From the NCBI GenBank assembly GCA_963920705.1, contig OY987231.1:16655024-16719023 (forward strand): 64,000 nt of DNA, in the 5' to 3' direction. The notes under the pieces are model-generated. The model worked only from the letters and a program-made list of their open reading frames with translations. It searched no databases and had not been told where the DNA came from. Origin of the DNA: Odiellus spinosus (taxonomy: Eukaryota > Arthropoda > Arachnida > Opiliones > Phalangiidae). Positions 37,164 through 48,086 of this stretch are shown in pieces (position 1 is the first letter of the stretch; each line of letters begins with the position of its first letter). A program made the position numbers and the translations under genes.

Positions 37164-38050
37164 TAAAATTAAAGAAAATTGCTTCACTCAAAGCTTTTAC
37201 AACTGGGAAGAAATGGCAGTTTTATATTGTTAAATATATTTAAAAAAATATACTTTTAAGTTGATTAGATCTTGAAAACCACATATTTTCTAAACACTTT
37301 TCTACATATACTTCTACCCCTTGGTCCCCGAAATTCCTTTAGAATTTTAGAAGAGCGGGGAATGATGCTCCAAATATATAATCCATTTCGAAAATTGAAA
37401 GGGAAGTTTTTGAGAGAAACGAGCCAAAATAACCTCAAAGAAAAAAAAAGAAAAAAAATTGAAGCGTCATTTGGAGATGCCCGGGCTTTATGAAAATGCC
37501 AAAGTAACAACGACGAGATACACCCTCTGCCTCGTGAAGTCTCTTCATTCAATTCATTCATATTTCTTTTGAAAATCCTTCCATCCCCTTGAGATATCAT
37601 ATCAGTTTGTAAATTCAATAGGGGTAAAGAAAGATGTTGCCCTCGTAAACCCCTATTTTAGAAAATACCGAGCTCTTAAAATGTCTCGACACAATCAGAA
37701 TTTTATATAAACTGCAACAAAGTTTATCTCGAACTTTCAAAGAGTTGTTTAAAGTGTAGGTGACGCGAATAACAAATTAAAACCCATTTGTTGAAATCGG
37801 AGAAATCGTTATGACATTAAAACTCATCTTGAACATAATTAACGATTGAAAAAGGCTGCCAAGCCAAAAGGGAAAAGGTTTTAAGAAAAATTAAGTTTTT
37901 CTTTATATAATTCTTCCTTTCGATAGAAATTTGCATACATTTAAAAACCGGTTAACTCCACCATGGCAATGTATTGTTAGACAATTATAATATTTATTAG
38001 AATAGTTACTTAGATACGATTGAAAAAAAACTTGCAATCTTCACTACTAA
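37164..38050. other. Sequence between G2 and A7
   Basis: A 117-codon minus-strand frame at 37265-37618 overlaps a plus-strand frame. Neither is recognised. Confidence 0.4.
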
Positions 38051-38057
38051 TCTTTAT

Positions 38058-38391
38058 CAGAAGCCGATGAAACCCTCCTTTGAAGTCTATTACTCCCGGG
38101 TCTTGTCTACCCCTCTCTGTATGGGTTAGTTTCAAAAGGCGCGATTCGTACGCCTCCTAACGGTAGATATTTTCGGAGCGGGTGTTCGTCGAGCGAATAT
38201 CGCTAGCAATCTTGGAGTTCGTTAAAAAAACGTCGTCGTTTGTAGAGAGAGAGAATTTCCAATTTTCTGTAGACAGGGGGTATGAAGGAGGATCCCTCCG
38301 ATCTTGTAAAATCGTGAATTTTACCCATACAGAGAGGCGCGCTATATGGAACATTAGAGTAGACTTCAAAGGAGGGTTTCATCGGCTTCTG
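38058..38391 (+). mobile_element. MITE family A, copy A7
   Basis: Full-length copy with target duplication TCTTTAT (38051-38057 and 38392-38398). The right subterminal arm lacks one TAG triplet (TAGAGTAGACTTC where other copies read TAGAGTAGTAGACTTC). It ends about 500 bp before the family C copy at 38913. Confidence 0.93.
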
Positions 38392-38398
38392 TCTTTAT

Positions 38399-39792
38399 AT
38401 AAAGTGTTTTCTATTCGAAAATATCTGGCAGATAATACTGTTAAAATGGCTTTGTCACCATTTCTCACGTAAACTAAAATGAAAATAAAATAGGCTTAGC
38501 AGTTACACAAATATATAGCAACGTGCGTGCATATTAAATCTATCGTAATAGATTAAAAACGACAATAAATTCTTCAATTTCCTTATCCCTTTAAATCTAA
38601 ACTAATATGTCACCCACACTTTAATATTTCAACCAACAGGCGTCGCTTTAAACTCCCAGAAATTCATTTTCTTCACAAATCTTCCTTTTAATAATAAAAG
38701 AGAAAAGAGATCGGGTGTGGTATGATGAGGAGTGGAAATCGAACGTTCTATTTTCGATTCAGAACCTAATAAAGTCAACCCCACCCACTTTTTTTTTTTT
38801 TTTTTTTTTTTTTGAATTGTCTTTAGAATTTTCCAAGTTTTTGGAAAATGTTTGAACCACAAGTTTTGCCCGGCCGTTATATAAATATAGCTGGTTGAAG
38901 ATTGAATACGGGCAAGGAGGATTAGACAAGGAGAAGAAATGTGGGGACGGCGCGGTTCCTACTGCGTCGGCCTAAACTCCCACTCTGGGAGAACGGGGGT
39001 AGAGACGTTTCGTGGTAAAATGTTGTCGCGTGGGTAAAACGAATCCTTTATGAGACGCGCTAGCTAGCGACCACGTGACAACAGTTTACCTCGAGAATTT
39101 CCTATCCCCCCTTTCCACCCGAGTGGGAGGTTGGCTCTTCTCTCTCTAACTCAACGCAGCCCCACATTTCCTCTCCTTGTCTAATCCTCCTTGATACGGG
39201 AAAAAGGCAAAAAGGGATGTCCTTCTTCTCTGACGTTAAATAAAAGAAAATTTTCGGTAGCATGCCTGTCTTCCTCAGATGACGGAAGAACAAGTGCTCT
39301 TACAGTATCTTTTTAATGGACAATCCACTATCTTCAAGCTTAATAAGATCTTCGCGCTAGGGGGTATAGTACGTAGTTATCTCAAAAGCTAGAGATACGA
39401 AATAGAGAGTATATATATATATAAAGAGAGAGAAAGTGGATAATACTATTTTCTCATCCACTCTTTTTATTATCCAAAAAGGATTATATACCAGTGACTT
39501 CCCGAGTGTCCCTTTTTTCACTTTTTCTTAGAGTTTATGGTATACGTTCTAGAACCTAGAATCTTTTATGTCCCTCAAAATAAGCCAAATTGATGATTTT
39601 TTCATTAATTTTCAAATTTTTTAAAGAAAACTTTTCCACGCCCCCTTTTTTCCGTTGCGTCATAAATCTAGATTATATTTTTACTTAAAGGAATAGTACC
39701 ACAAAATTATACTTGTTTTATATCTTACAATAAGCAATTAAACTTGTTATCAAACTAATTTATTTAATTAAAATATATACCGAGACGTTTCT
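38399..39792. other. Sequence around C2
   Basis: Besides C2 it holds a run of 25 T at 38789-38813 and a (TA)n-(GA)n microsatellite at about 39410-39435. No gene is seen. Confidence 0.5.
38913..39193. mobile_element. MITE family C, copy C2
   Basis: Second copy of family C, with ends CAAGGAGGATTAGACAAGGA and complement. The target duplication is ATACGGG (38906-38912 and 39194-39200). It differs from C1 at several terminal-repeat positions, and the changes are matched in both arms. It lacks the GACAGACG stretch near the left arm of C1. Confidence 0.93.
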
Positions 39793-39796
39793 TTAA

Positions 39797-40517
39797 AAGG
39801 AAAATGATTTAAATATTGATAATCCATAAGTAAAAAGAATAATTTACAAATTAGTATTAAACTAGAAATAAATTTAAAATTTACAATCAAAATAGGCTTA
39901 GCTGGACACACGCGGATATTCTGAATTTCTTAGCCTTGAAGGATCATCGACCAATCGAAAGTTATTGGAAATCTCACGAGGATCTCGCCTTAACGAAGGA
40001 CCTTTTCTAATTGGTCGATAACCCATAAATACGAAAAAAATTCTGGATCAACATAAATCCAGCTAAGCCTATTTTCCTGGTAAGTTTTTAATTTATTTCT
40101 ATCAAGAATCCATTCAGGTTCCATAAGAATATGGGAGCATAGCTTTAGCCTCTGGTACCATCCTCCCAAACTTCGTAACAAAAGTTCGTCTGCAATTTTC
40201 GCAACATTTGTACGCTTAGATCTTTTTTCGGTCGGCTCCATTTTTATTGCCCAAAATATTATGTCAAGGTCGTTAGTGGCGCGGGTTAATAATAGATGTC
40301 AGGAGCGATTTACTTGAAAAATCGATTCGAAGCAGACGAACTTTTGCTACAAAGATTGGGAGGATGGTTATTGAATCGCGGCCCTCCCATATTCTTATGG
40401 AACCTGAATGGATTCTTGTTTCTATAGTTTAATATTTGTTTGTAGAAAACTTTACAGGTGGATTAGGCCTATTTAAACGATAATGAATCGATCAAAATTC
40501 CCTTGTTGCATTCTCCC
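39797..40517. mobile_element. TTAA foldback family G, copy G3, interrupted by B2
   Basis: Older, diverged copy of family G. The left end is near TTAA at 39793-39796 and the right end is GTTGCATTCTCCC followed by TTAA (40518-40521). The central arms keep ATAGGCTTAGCTGGA and its partner TCCAGCTAAGCCTATTTTC. The 316-bp family B element at 40103 splits its right arm. Without that insertion its length would be about 400 bp, as in G1 and G2. Confidence 0.88.
40103..40418. mobile_element. MITE family B, copy B2, nested in G3
   Basis: Second copy of family B, nearly identical to B1. The terminal repeats are intact and the 7-bp duplication is TTTCTAT (40096-40102 and 40419-40425). The flanks are the right half of a family G element, which in copies G1 and G2 reads uninterrupted across this point. 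B2 is therefore a younger insertion into G3. Confidence 0.94.
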
Positions 40518-40521
40518 TTAA

Positions 40522-41558
40522 AAATATAAGTTTTATTTTTTAAATTAAGTAAATTTCAAGTTCAATTTTCAACGTAAGAAAATTCAGCGCAAGAATTTCT
40601 GATTTGCATATCCTGAGAGTTTAAGGGAAAACAGTTAACTGGTTGAGTAACCCAGCTTATCAGAATATATGACAAGTTAATTTTTTGCTGTAGCTTTTTT
40701 TTTTCAGAGTGGTGGATCACCAAAAAAAAATGGAGGAACCAACGGAGCATTAAGATTTTCTCCCGACTTCGTGATTGGAAGTTTAAATTATATTTATGAA
40801 GAAAAAATATTCTTTTCGCTACAATATTTTAAGTGGATTTCAACTGACGTTGTTTAGAAAGGGGTTTAAGATCTCGTGGAAGTTTTATAAAACTTTTTAT
40901 AAGCGGAAATTACTAAGTTTAAAACTTAAATACTTAATCTTAATTATATATACGCGTTGCACCGAGAAAAAATTGGATTTTTATGCAAATTATTCGCGAT
41001 ATATTGCGAAGGAGCGCGAAGAAAATTACATACGCATAATATAGTAGGGCTATTCTAAAAATATACGTTGTAGTATATAAACCAAAAAAGAATTGGTTTA
41101 AATTATTATGATAGATGCTCAAACCTTTCTTTCTGAAGTTATAAAGCTTTTCTAAAAATAACCATGTCCATATTCGTATATGAATCGAGATACGCTTCAC
41201 TAAAATCATTAAACGACAGGGCCTCGTTTTAAATCGCCTTTCGCGAACCCTACCGGTTAGGAAAAGGTATTGCGTAGACACAAAGTGGCTGGGTGGCTAT
41301 CCTAGGAACTTAAAATTAATTTATGCGCGTTTGACGTCACACTAATTTGAGAATAAAAAAATGTAGATGCGGCTAGCTTTAATTTTAGATATCATTTTCT
41401 GATTTTGAAGCTTTCATCGGAGAGTTAAATTGGGACAACTCCTAATATTTTGGGGATATGAAGTAACGAATAATAAAGAGCGAATTAATATCTGTAAAAA
41501 CAAATCCATACTATTTAAAAATATTTGGAGCTGTTTCGAGACAGGACTCGTCGTTACA
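40522..41558. other. Sequence between G3 and the CAGGGTTGCC MITE
   Basis: Frames of 82 (plus) and 113 (minus) codons overlap at 40796-41281, both skewed by AT-rich sequence. Nothing is recognised. Confidence 0.4.
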
Positions 41559-41877
41559 CAGGGTTGCCACAGTTTTTTCAGATTCAAATTCCCTGGCTTT
41601 TCCAGGTGTTTCCCTGACAGTTTCGGCTAATTAATACTATCCAATTTTTAACCTTTCATTGTTTATATAATCGCGTTCGCCAAACTTTGTTGCAGGCGTA
41701 TCTTTGTTCTAATTTATACAACTGACACGGTCAGCTTCGAATCTTTTCCGCGGATAATGATTGCAATTTCCTGGTTTCTCAAAAGATCTTTAAATTCTTT
41801 GACTTTTCCCTGACTTTTTTGGTTCATTTTAAAATTCCCTGACTTTTCCATGTTTTCCCTGACCTGTGGTAGCCCTG
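41559..41877. mobile_element. hAT-like MITE, CAGGGTTGCCACAG ends
   Basis: The left end is CAGGGTTGCCACAG and the right end CTGTGGTAGCCCTG. Just inside each end is CCCTGGCTTTTCC or CCCTGACTTTTCC. The flanking 8 bases agree only partly, so the duplication has decayed. This end sequence is of the kind seen in arthropod hAT-type MITEs. Related single ends occur near 58985-59000 and 63495-63510. Confidence 0.82.
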
Positions 41878-42109
41878 TGTTAATATTTAGAGAATTTCCC
41901 AAAATTAAACTGATTTAAATATATATCTTGGCCACACAACAAAAAAGAATTTAAATGAAACTATAGTTATTTAAATTCCGACCACCAAAGTGGTCTTTTT
42001 ATTGGCCAATTTAGAATAAATTGGTTTGCAATCTTCTGCGAGTTTCCTTCTTACTTTTTTACACTATCAGGCTTAACATTAAGTATCAATAAGCTTAAAC
42101 GCTTAATTG

Positions 42110-42285
42110 GGAAATAGGGGATTTTTCAGGCAGGAAGTAGGGTGAAATAGGAACCAAACATTTAAAATAGGGAGCAAATAGGAACCAATTTAAGAAGAAG
42201 TAGGTTTTTTTTTTTCTTGTAAAAACATATATAATGGATGTGGGGTTTCCATGATGTATCGGTTTTATTTACAGGAAGATATGGG
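42110..42285 (+). repeat. Dispersed repeat T, copy 2
   Basis: GGGAAATAGGGGATTTTTCA, several AATAGGAACC words, then TATATAATGGATGTGGGGTT, TCCATGATGTATCGG and TTTACAGGAAGAT, aligned with 26865-26960. It runs directly into the tRNA-like head at 42300, so repeat T and the tRNA-like part may be one composite retroposon. Confidence 0.6.
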
Positions 42286-42297
42286 GTTATCTTTGTG

Positions 42298-42362
42298 GAC
42301 ACGGTAGCTCATTGGTACAGCGTAAGGGGAAGGTTGTGGGTTCAAATCCCACCCATGAACCA
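42298..42362 (+). mobile_element. tRNA-derived SINE-like head
   Basis: A box TAGCTCATTGG at 42305-42315 and B box GGTTCAAATCC at 42339-42349. These are the two Pol III promoter elements of tRNA genes. The T arm is perfect: GTGGG at 42336-42340, a 7-base loop, CCCAC at 42348-42352. The acceptor stem pairs only partly and the anticodon arm is shortened past recognition, so this is not a working tRNA. It fits the 5' head of a SINE. MITE A8 begins at 42395 and may have split the SINE body. The minus-strand peptide VGFEPTTFPLR is typical of translated tRNA-like SINE sequence. Confidence 0.7.
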
Positions 42363-42394
42363 ACATCATTTTCAAGAGTGGTGATAATTGTAAC

Positions 42395-42730
42395 CAGAAG
42401 CCGATGAAACCCTCCTTTGAAGTCTATTACTCCCGGGTCTTGTCTACCCCTCTCTGTATGGGTTATTCTCAAAAGGCGCGATTCGTACGCCTCCTAACGG
42501 TAGATATTTTCGGAGCGGGAGTTCGTCGAGCGAATATCTCTAGCAGCCTTGGAGTTCGTCAAAAAACGTTGTCGTTTGTGGAGAGAGAGAATTTCCAATT
42601 TTCCGTAGACAGGGGGGATGAAGTAAGACCCCTTCTAACTCGTAAAATTGGGAATTTTACCCATACAGAGAGGAGCTCTATATGGAACATTGGAGTAGTA
42701 GACTTCAAAGGAGGGTTTCATCGGCTTCTG
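42395..42730 (+). mobile_element. MITE family A, copy A8
   Basis: Full-length copy with target duplication TTGTAAC (42388-42394 and 42731-42737). It is inserted about 30 bp downstream of a tRNA-like SINE head, so the SINE-like sequence was there first. One frame stays open across most of the element (from 42404), as in A9, but the same frame is broken in A3, A6 and A7. Confidence 0.93.
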
Positions 42731-42737
42731 TTGTAAC

Positions 42738-43620
42738 ATATATCGGGTACTAGCCAGCCCGTAGTTATGTTAGCGAACATCTTTTTACATCTTATCAATT
42801 CAAGGTGGAATTGTCTATAGTAAGATTCCATATAAAATACTTATCAAAAGTAACAATCTTCCATTCACTTATGTAAATACTCAATCCCTATATACGGAAC
42901 ATAAATATTCGTCAACAGTGAAGCTTTTAGGCTCGGTTTGCGCTCACTACTCTATAGGTGGACGGAAAATCGTTATCAATTCGGAGAGAAAAATCATTAA
43001 TTTCGAGACCGACTGAGCGAGTCAACTGGCTTTGTCTACACTCCAGCCTACATCTAGAACAAAAATTCGACACATTAAGTCGCCGATATTAAAAGGCCGT
43101 ATAAGAAGAAGGAAACGTCGCAAAAAATGTACCATGTATCAAGTTATAATCAAATCCCCTAGGGGTAGAATGCGATAGGGTAGGACAAACGGGAAAGGAG
43201 AGAGCTACGGAGAAGGGGATTCTAACAAATTGTATCAAGAAGTGTACTTTTATGGAGCTTTCAACGACATACACGACCCAAAGAATGAAGACGTGTTAGT
43301 GGAAAAGGATAACTATGGGATAGTTTAGGATAGGTCTCATACAAGGCCCGAAGCACACAGTCGCGCTACAATTATAGTTGACTACTTTTTCGACTATAAA
43401 TTTTATCATAGTTTTTAACTTATTCATTTTCTCGAGAGAAAGCAAACTTAAAATAAAATTCACCTAAGAAAATTTCCGTGATATAAGCTATCTTACAAAT
43501 TGAGGCTTTATTTCCTTGGCAGATTTTTCTATGATATAGGTGAAAATTAGTCCCTTATTTCGAAATTCTAGCTAGAGTTTCACTGCAATTTTTCTTTTTA
43601 ACATTTTCTAGTACTTTCAA
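42738..43620. other. Sequence between A8 and the 21-bp minisatellite
   Basis: No recognisable frame or repeat. The last 80 bases already contain irregular pieces of the minisatellite unit. Confidence 0.4.
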
Positions 43621-44275
43621 TTAATGATATAACATTTTCAATTAATTCTCTAATATTTTAAACTAATTCTCTAATATTTTAAACTAATTCTCTAATATTT
43701 TAAACTAATTCTCTAATATTTTAAACTAATTCTCTTATATTTTCAACTAATTCTCATATATTTTCAACTAATTCTCATATATTTTCAACTAATTCTCATA
43801 TATTTTCAACTAATTCTCATATATTTTCAACTAATTCTCATATATTTTCAATTAATTCTCTTATATTTTCAATTAATTCTCTTATATTTTCAATTAATTC
43901 TCTTATATTTTCAATTAATTCTCTTATATTTTCAATTAATTCTCTTATATTTTCAATTAATTCTCTTATATTTTCAATTAATTCTCTTATATTTTCAATT
44001 AATTCTCTAATATTTTCAACTAATTCTCTAATATTTTCAACTAATTCTCTAATATTTTCAACTAATTCTCTAATATTTTCAACTAATTCTCTAATATTTT
44101 CAACTAATTCTCTAATATTTTCAACTAATTCTCTAATATTTTCAACTAATTCTCTTATATTTTCAACTAATTCTCTTATATTTTCAACTAATTCTCTTAT
44201 ATTTTCAACTAATTCTCTTATATTTTCAATTAATTCTCTTATATTTTCACTTAATTCTCTTATATTTTCAATTCT
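43621..44275. repeat. 21-bp minisatellite
   Basis: About thirty tandem units of 21 bp built on ATATTTTCAAYTAATTCTC plus two variable bases. Variant units are grouped in blocks: CTAATATTTTAAAC first, then CATATATTTTCAAC, CTTATATTTTCAAT, CTAATATTTTCAAC and CTTATATTTTCAAC. Blocks of one variant are what local duplication produces. Every unit has A and T tracts about one helical turn apart. Confidence 0.95.
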
Positions 44276-44978
44276 CTAAAAATTTCAATTAATTTTCTAG
44301 TATTTTCCAATTATTATTTAATATTTTCAACACATGTTACCAAATACTTCCCTCGATCATTTTAAAAATAAATTCCATATTTTCTCATTTTTGTTTTTAA
44401 ACCTTACACGCCGTTTTCCTTAACACCTAATTTTTCAAAGTTGTAAAGTTTTCTCTGGTCTATTGATCGGTATACTTCTTTTGAAAGAGAAATAGTCAAA
44501 CTTATCAGATGAGTTTCGGTGTACGAAGGGCCTAAGAGTATAAAGGGCACATTTGTAGAAAAACTAAAACCGGGCTCCTATATAGGCCGCGATCTTCGAG
44601 CGCGGGTAGAGTAGAAAATAACAAGCGAATGAATTATGTTCTTTTAGTCGTAACGTCGCCCATCGAAAAATAAAGACGACCAAGACATTTTTAGAGTACC
44701 CATAAATTTGCCGTCCTCCTTGTTTATTACGCGCTTAAATAAAATACTAGGCCTGCAGAAAAGGCTATAGGAGACCTTGCCACGAAGGGTCAAGACCCAA
44801 TGATAGACACGTATCGGTACCTATGTTTTTTCACGGTTTAACATGGCAAACTATATCATAAATCAACCTGTCAAGTACATTGAAACTCTAAGAATTTTCA
44901 ATAATGATAGTCGCGTAAACTATATCCTGATTATAGAACGATTTTGAATGGATTTGAAAATCATGTCGTTATATTTAA

Positions 44979-45091
44979 AGGGAGAATGCAACCGAACAAC
45001 GAGTGATTTTTTTATCGATTCCTTATCGTTTAAATAGTCCTGATCCATTAGTAAACAAAATTACAAACGAATATGTAACTATATACATTAA
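44979..45091. mobile_element. TTAA foldback family G, fragment G4
   Basis: Left end only: TTAA (44975-44978), then AGGGAGAATGCAACC, then the ATCGATTCCTTATCGTTTAAA block that follows in G1 and G2. Similarity fades after about 45090 and no right arm is found. It is a truncated copy. Confidence 0.8.
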
Positions 45092-46109
45092 AAACAAATG
45101 GGTATAGATTAGCCCGCGCTGTTATCGATGGTAAAATAATATATACTCATATTACCCGGAGCTAATTTAACCAACAACATAACGCCAAGACCCCATCCTC
45201 AATTAGTTTAACTCGTACACTATGTAAGACGCCACTAAAACAAAAGTACAGGCGTTAGCGCTCCTAAATGAAAAGCTGATTACATCTTATCTTAAGAAGA
45301 AGGTTTTCCGAGCTAATTTTCTATACTCCCTCCGACTGGCTCTTTGACCCATACATACTTCGTGCGGCGTCGCAACGTTTTAGCCTAAATTTTATTAGCG
45401 TTGCTGCGCGGACCTCCTCGGCCGTTATTCCTTTCCCAAAAATTTGGGGCATTCCCCCAATTTTCGATATGGTTAGTTTAAATTCTTTCTAGGAACGAAG
45501 CGATACGTTGAACGAAGGAGAAAAACGAGTAGATGGCCGTTTAAGAACGGCGATATCCTTTTCATTTCGGTAGCGTTGGTTCAGTTTATTCGGATGGAAT
45601 GTATTTCGTACGGGGCTCGCGTGGCCTCCTTGTAAAAGGAACTTGGATCGGGGCCAAAATATTTTTCCCATTTAAGTATAAGACGAAAATTGCGACGTTC
45701 AAAATATAACGTTTTTAAAGAAGACGAGGAGTTAAGGGGAAAAATGTTTTCAAAGGGAAAATATCATCTTAACGAATACATATTTGGTTCCTGATATATT
45801 CAGATATAATCCATTGGAGCTGACTTAAAAATACGACCAATTACGACTAAATTGATACAAAACTATAATAACAATGATATGTCTGATAGCCTAATTGATT
45901 TTAAAATCTCAATTAGATTTGGATATCTTCAAAATTAGACTAATTACTCCGTAATTATTAAATTTATGAATAATTACAATTTACGAAATTTAATTTTAAG
46001 TTAATATGGATTAGAAACTATGGAATATATAATTTTTAAATTTATTTTAAATTTTTTCATCTAATATTACGATATATTTGAATATCAGTATATTATCTTT
46101 TATCAGAGG
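45092..46109. other. Sequence between G4 and element K
   Basis: A CpG-containing patch at about 45360-45640 without a recognised frame, then AT-rich DNA. Confidence 0.4.
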
Positions 46110-46515
46110 TATATAATAACCCCCGTCGGGGGGAAGTATGAAAGCCCCTATACTACCAATGCTAAAAATCACGAACAACAAGAGCCCGCTGCTGACTATC
46201 TAGGCCACTAGCTCGCGCTGGACTTCTCAATGTCGCTACTCTAGTAAATGGTCTTTGTATAAACAAGACGGCTCGATTTATGTTTAGAACTTCCTGTCTC
46301 AGGAGTCGGGCTGTTTGTTAAAATGGAGTCGAAGGTTGACTTCAGCTCGCGAGTTCCGGAAGTGTGCGTAGGGAAAATTTAATGAGGTTCAAAATGGTGT
46401 AACTATTTTTTGGGAGTTAAGCGGTGTGTCGATCCGCCGCGATTTACGCCGGGCACTTGTTGTTCGTCGATTTTGCCTACCTTTCATACTTCCCCCCGAA
46501 GGGGGTTATTATATA
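46110..46515. mobile_element. 406-bp inverted-repeat element K
   Basis: TATATAATAACCCCCGTCGG at the left and its near-complement at the right, extending through GGGGAAGTATGAAAG for about 36 bp in all. The ends lie in TATA, so the target was probably TA. The interior is GC-richer than its flanks and has no recognisable frame; the open frames at 46410 and 46424 run out of the element. Confidence 0.83.
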
Positions 46516-47197
46516 CATCTGCTTTTATCCAGTTATTTACCGAGTTATTTACCAAATTAAATATAAAAAAATTGGTATCATTTCACCGCACGATCTCACC
46601 TCGCTTTAAGATTTAGCGAGATTTCTCCTTTGAAAAAGATACCAGAATGGGCAATTTTTTTCTTAAAAAGATTCAAAAACGCCGTATAGAAGTAAAATGG
46701 CAATTACTTTGAGAAGAAGTTATGGAGAACTCGGGGACTGGATCAGAATGATATCCATTTGTTCGCGTCAACAAAATGCGCCACGTTTGAGGATAACTAT
46801 ACTAGCTTTTCGAGAAAACCCCATTGGAGAAATATATAGGAAAAAGACAAAGTTTCGGAGCTGCTGAGAATATATATCGACTATTTCATATTACCCTTTT
46901 CTCTCCTCTCAACTCACTCTCTTCCGCGATTTGACCTCTTTCGTAGTACATATCGTGACGGGTATGAATGGGAAACCATATCTTAAGCCTAAAATATCGT
47001 TTTGTGATCGAAAATTACGTTTCTTCCCAACTTTCCCAACGCCGTTTTCGATTCAAACGCTATAAGTGTCGCGTCAAAATTGGTAATAATCAAAGTATAT
47101 TGACCCATAAATATTTTATCAGCCTTTTGAGCTTACAAATATTTTATTATAACCATTTATAGAGCCATGTTTTTATCATCTAATATTAAGATGGACT
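46516..47197. other. Sequence between element K and the 123-bp MITE
   Basis: A 64-codon frame at 46968 is not recognised. No repeats are seen. Confidence 0.4.
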
Positions 47198-47320
47198 AGA
47201 GGTCGGACACTCGCCAAAAAAGGCAGTATACTTCGGTCGAACACTTGACATTTACGATCTTCGAGAGATTTTAGATTTCATTTAAGTACATTTTGGGATT
47301 TCGGCAAGTGTCCGATCTCT
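47198..47320. mobile_element. 123-bp inverted-repeat MITE candidate
   Basis: AGAGGTCGGACACTCGCC at the left pairs with GGCAAGTGTCCGATCTCT at the right, with two mismatches. The interior does not pair. It shares the TCGGACAC word with element H but nothing longer. Confidence 0.65.
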
Positions 47321-47480
47321 CAATTATATGACATAATGGCTTTCAAATTTGTTAAATTTGGTTTTTCGGAAACATTATCTGAACTAGGTAAACTATAATA
47401 TCTAGGCTGGACATCAATGTTTAACTTACTACGAAAGATAGGCTTAACAATAATCAATGAAAAGTTTGATATATCTTATA

Positions 47481-47596
47481 GTTAACGGGTCACCGACGAA
47501 TCACGTGAAAGGCGTGCGCTTTATTCCGACACTAAAACGTTTTACTGTCGGAATAAAGGTCGCGCTTCTAACGTGATTTGCCGGTGACCCGTTAAC
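47481..47596. mobile_element. 116-bp TTAA palindrome
   Basis: GTTAACGGGTCACCG and complement form the ends, and CACGTTA-type and TTTATTCCGACA arms pair inside around an AAAACGTTTT centre. TTAA is present at both edges (47482-47485 and 47592-47595). It is a minimal foldback, possibly moved by a TTAA-specific transposase. Confidence 0.75.
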
Positions 47597-47914
47597 TACG
47601 GAATATCAAAATCTCCATGCATTATTTTTATTGTGAAGCCTATATACTTTGAAGAAAGTTAAAATTTCATTTCTAGCTTAATATTGGTTTGTATTTTTTG
47701 TATAATACGTTTATTTTATAAACTTAGGAGTCCTTATAAGACGTAATTACTTCACCAATAGAGAGAAACTATTTTGAGATAATGAAATTGAAGTTTTCTG
47801 TCGTTCTAGACGGTATCTATGTTACAACCAAGGTTGGTAAAGAAACAACTTAATGAGACTGTGACGTCGACCATTAAAACAAGTGACTTTTCGGAATCCA
47901 CGTCATTCGAATTC

Positions 47915-48086
47915 AATAGGGAGTCGGCAAGGAAGACATTGAAACGTCATAGGCTTCTATCTCTCACCTCAGCGTCATCCCCCTTAGTGAGGGAGTTATA
48001 TCATTCTTCTTTACAAACGCTCCCTCACTAAGGGGGTTACATGACGTCAGGCTTCCTTTCCCCTTGGCTGTATGCTGTCTCCCAAT
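47915..48086 (+). mobile_element. Foldback family E, copy E2
   Basis: Homologue of E1. The centre is a strong inverted repeat, CCCCCTTAGTGAGGGAG and CTCCCTCACTAAGGGGG, with a 24-bp loop. The arms continue through GACGTCAGGCTTCC and AGGCTTCTATC to TAGGGAG and CTCCCAAT. It has no coding content; the overlapping open frame at 47819-48031 runs through it by chance. Confidence 0.78.

Noticed and set aside
42287..42472. Minus-strand frame with VGFEPTTFPLR
   Set aside because: This peptide is the translation of the tRNA-like SINE head and MITE A8, not a gene.
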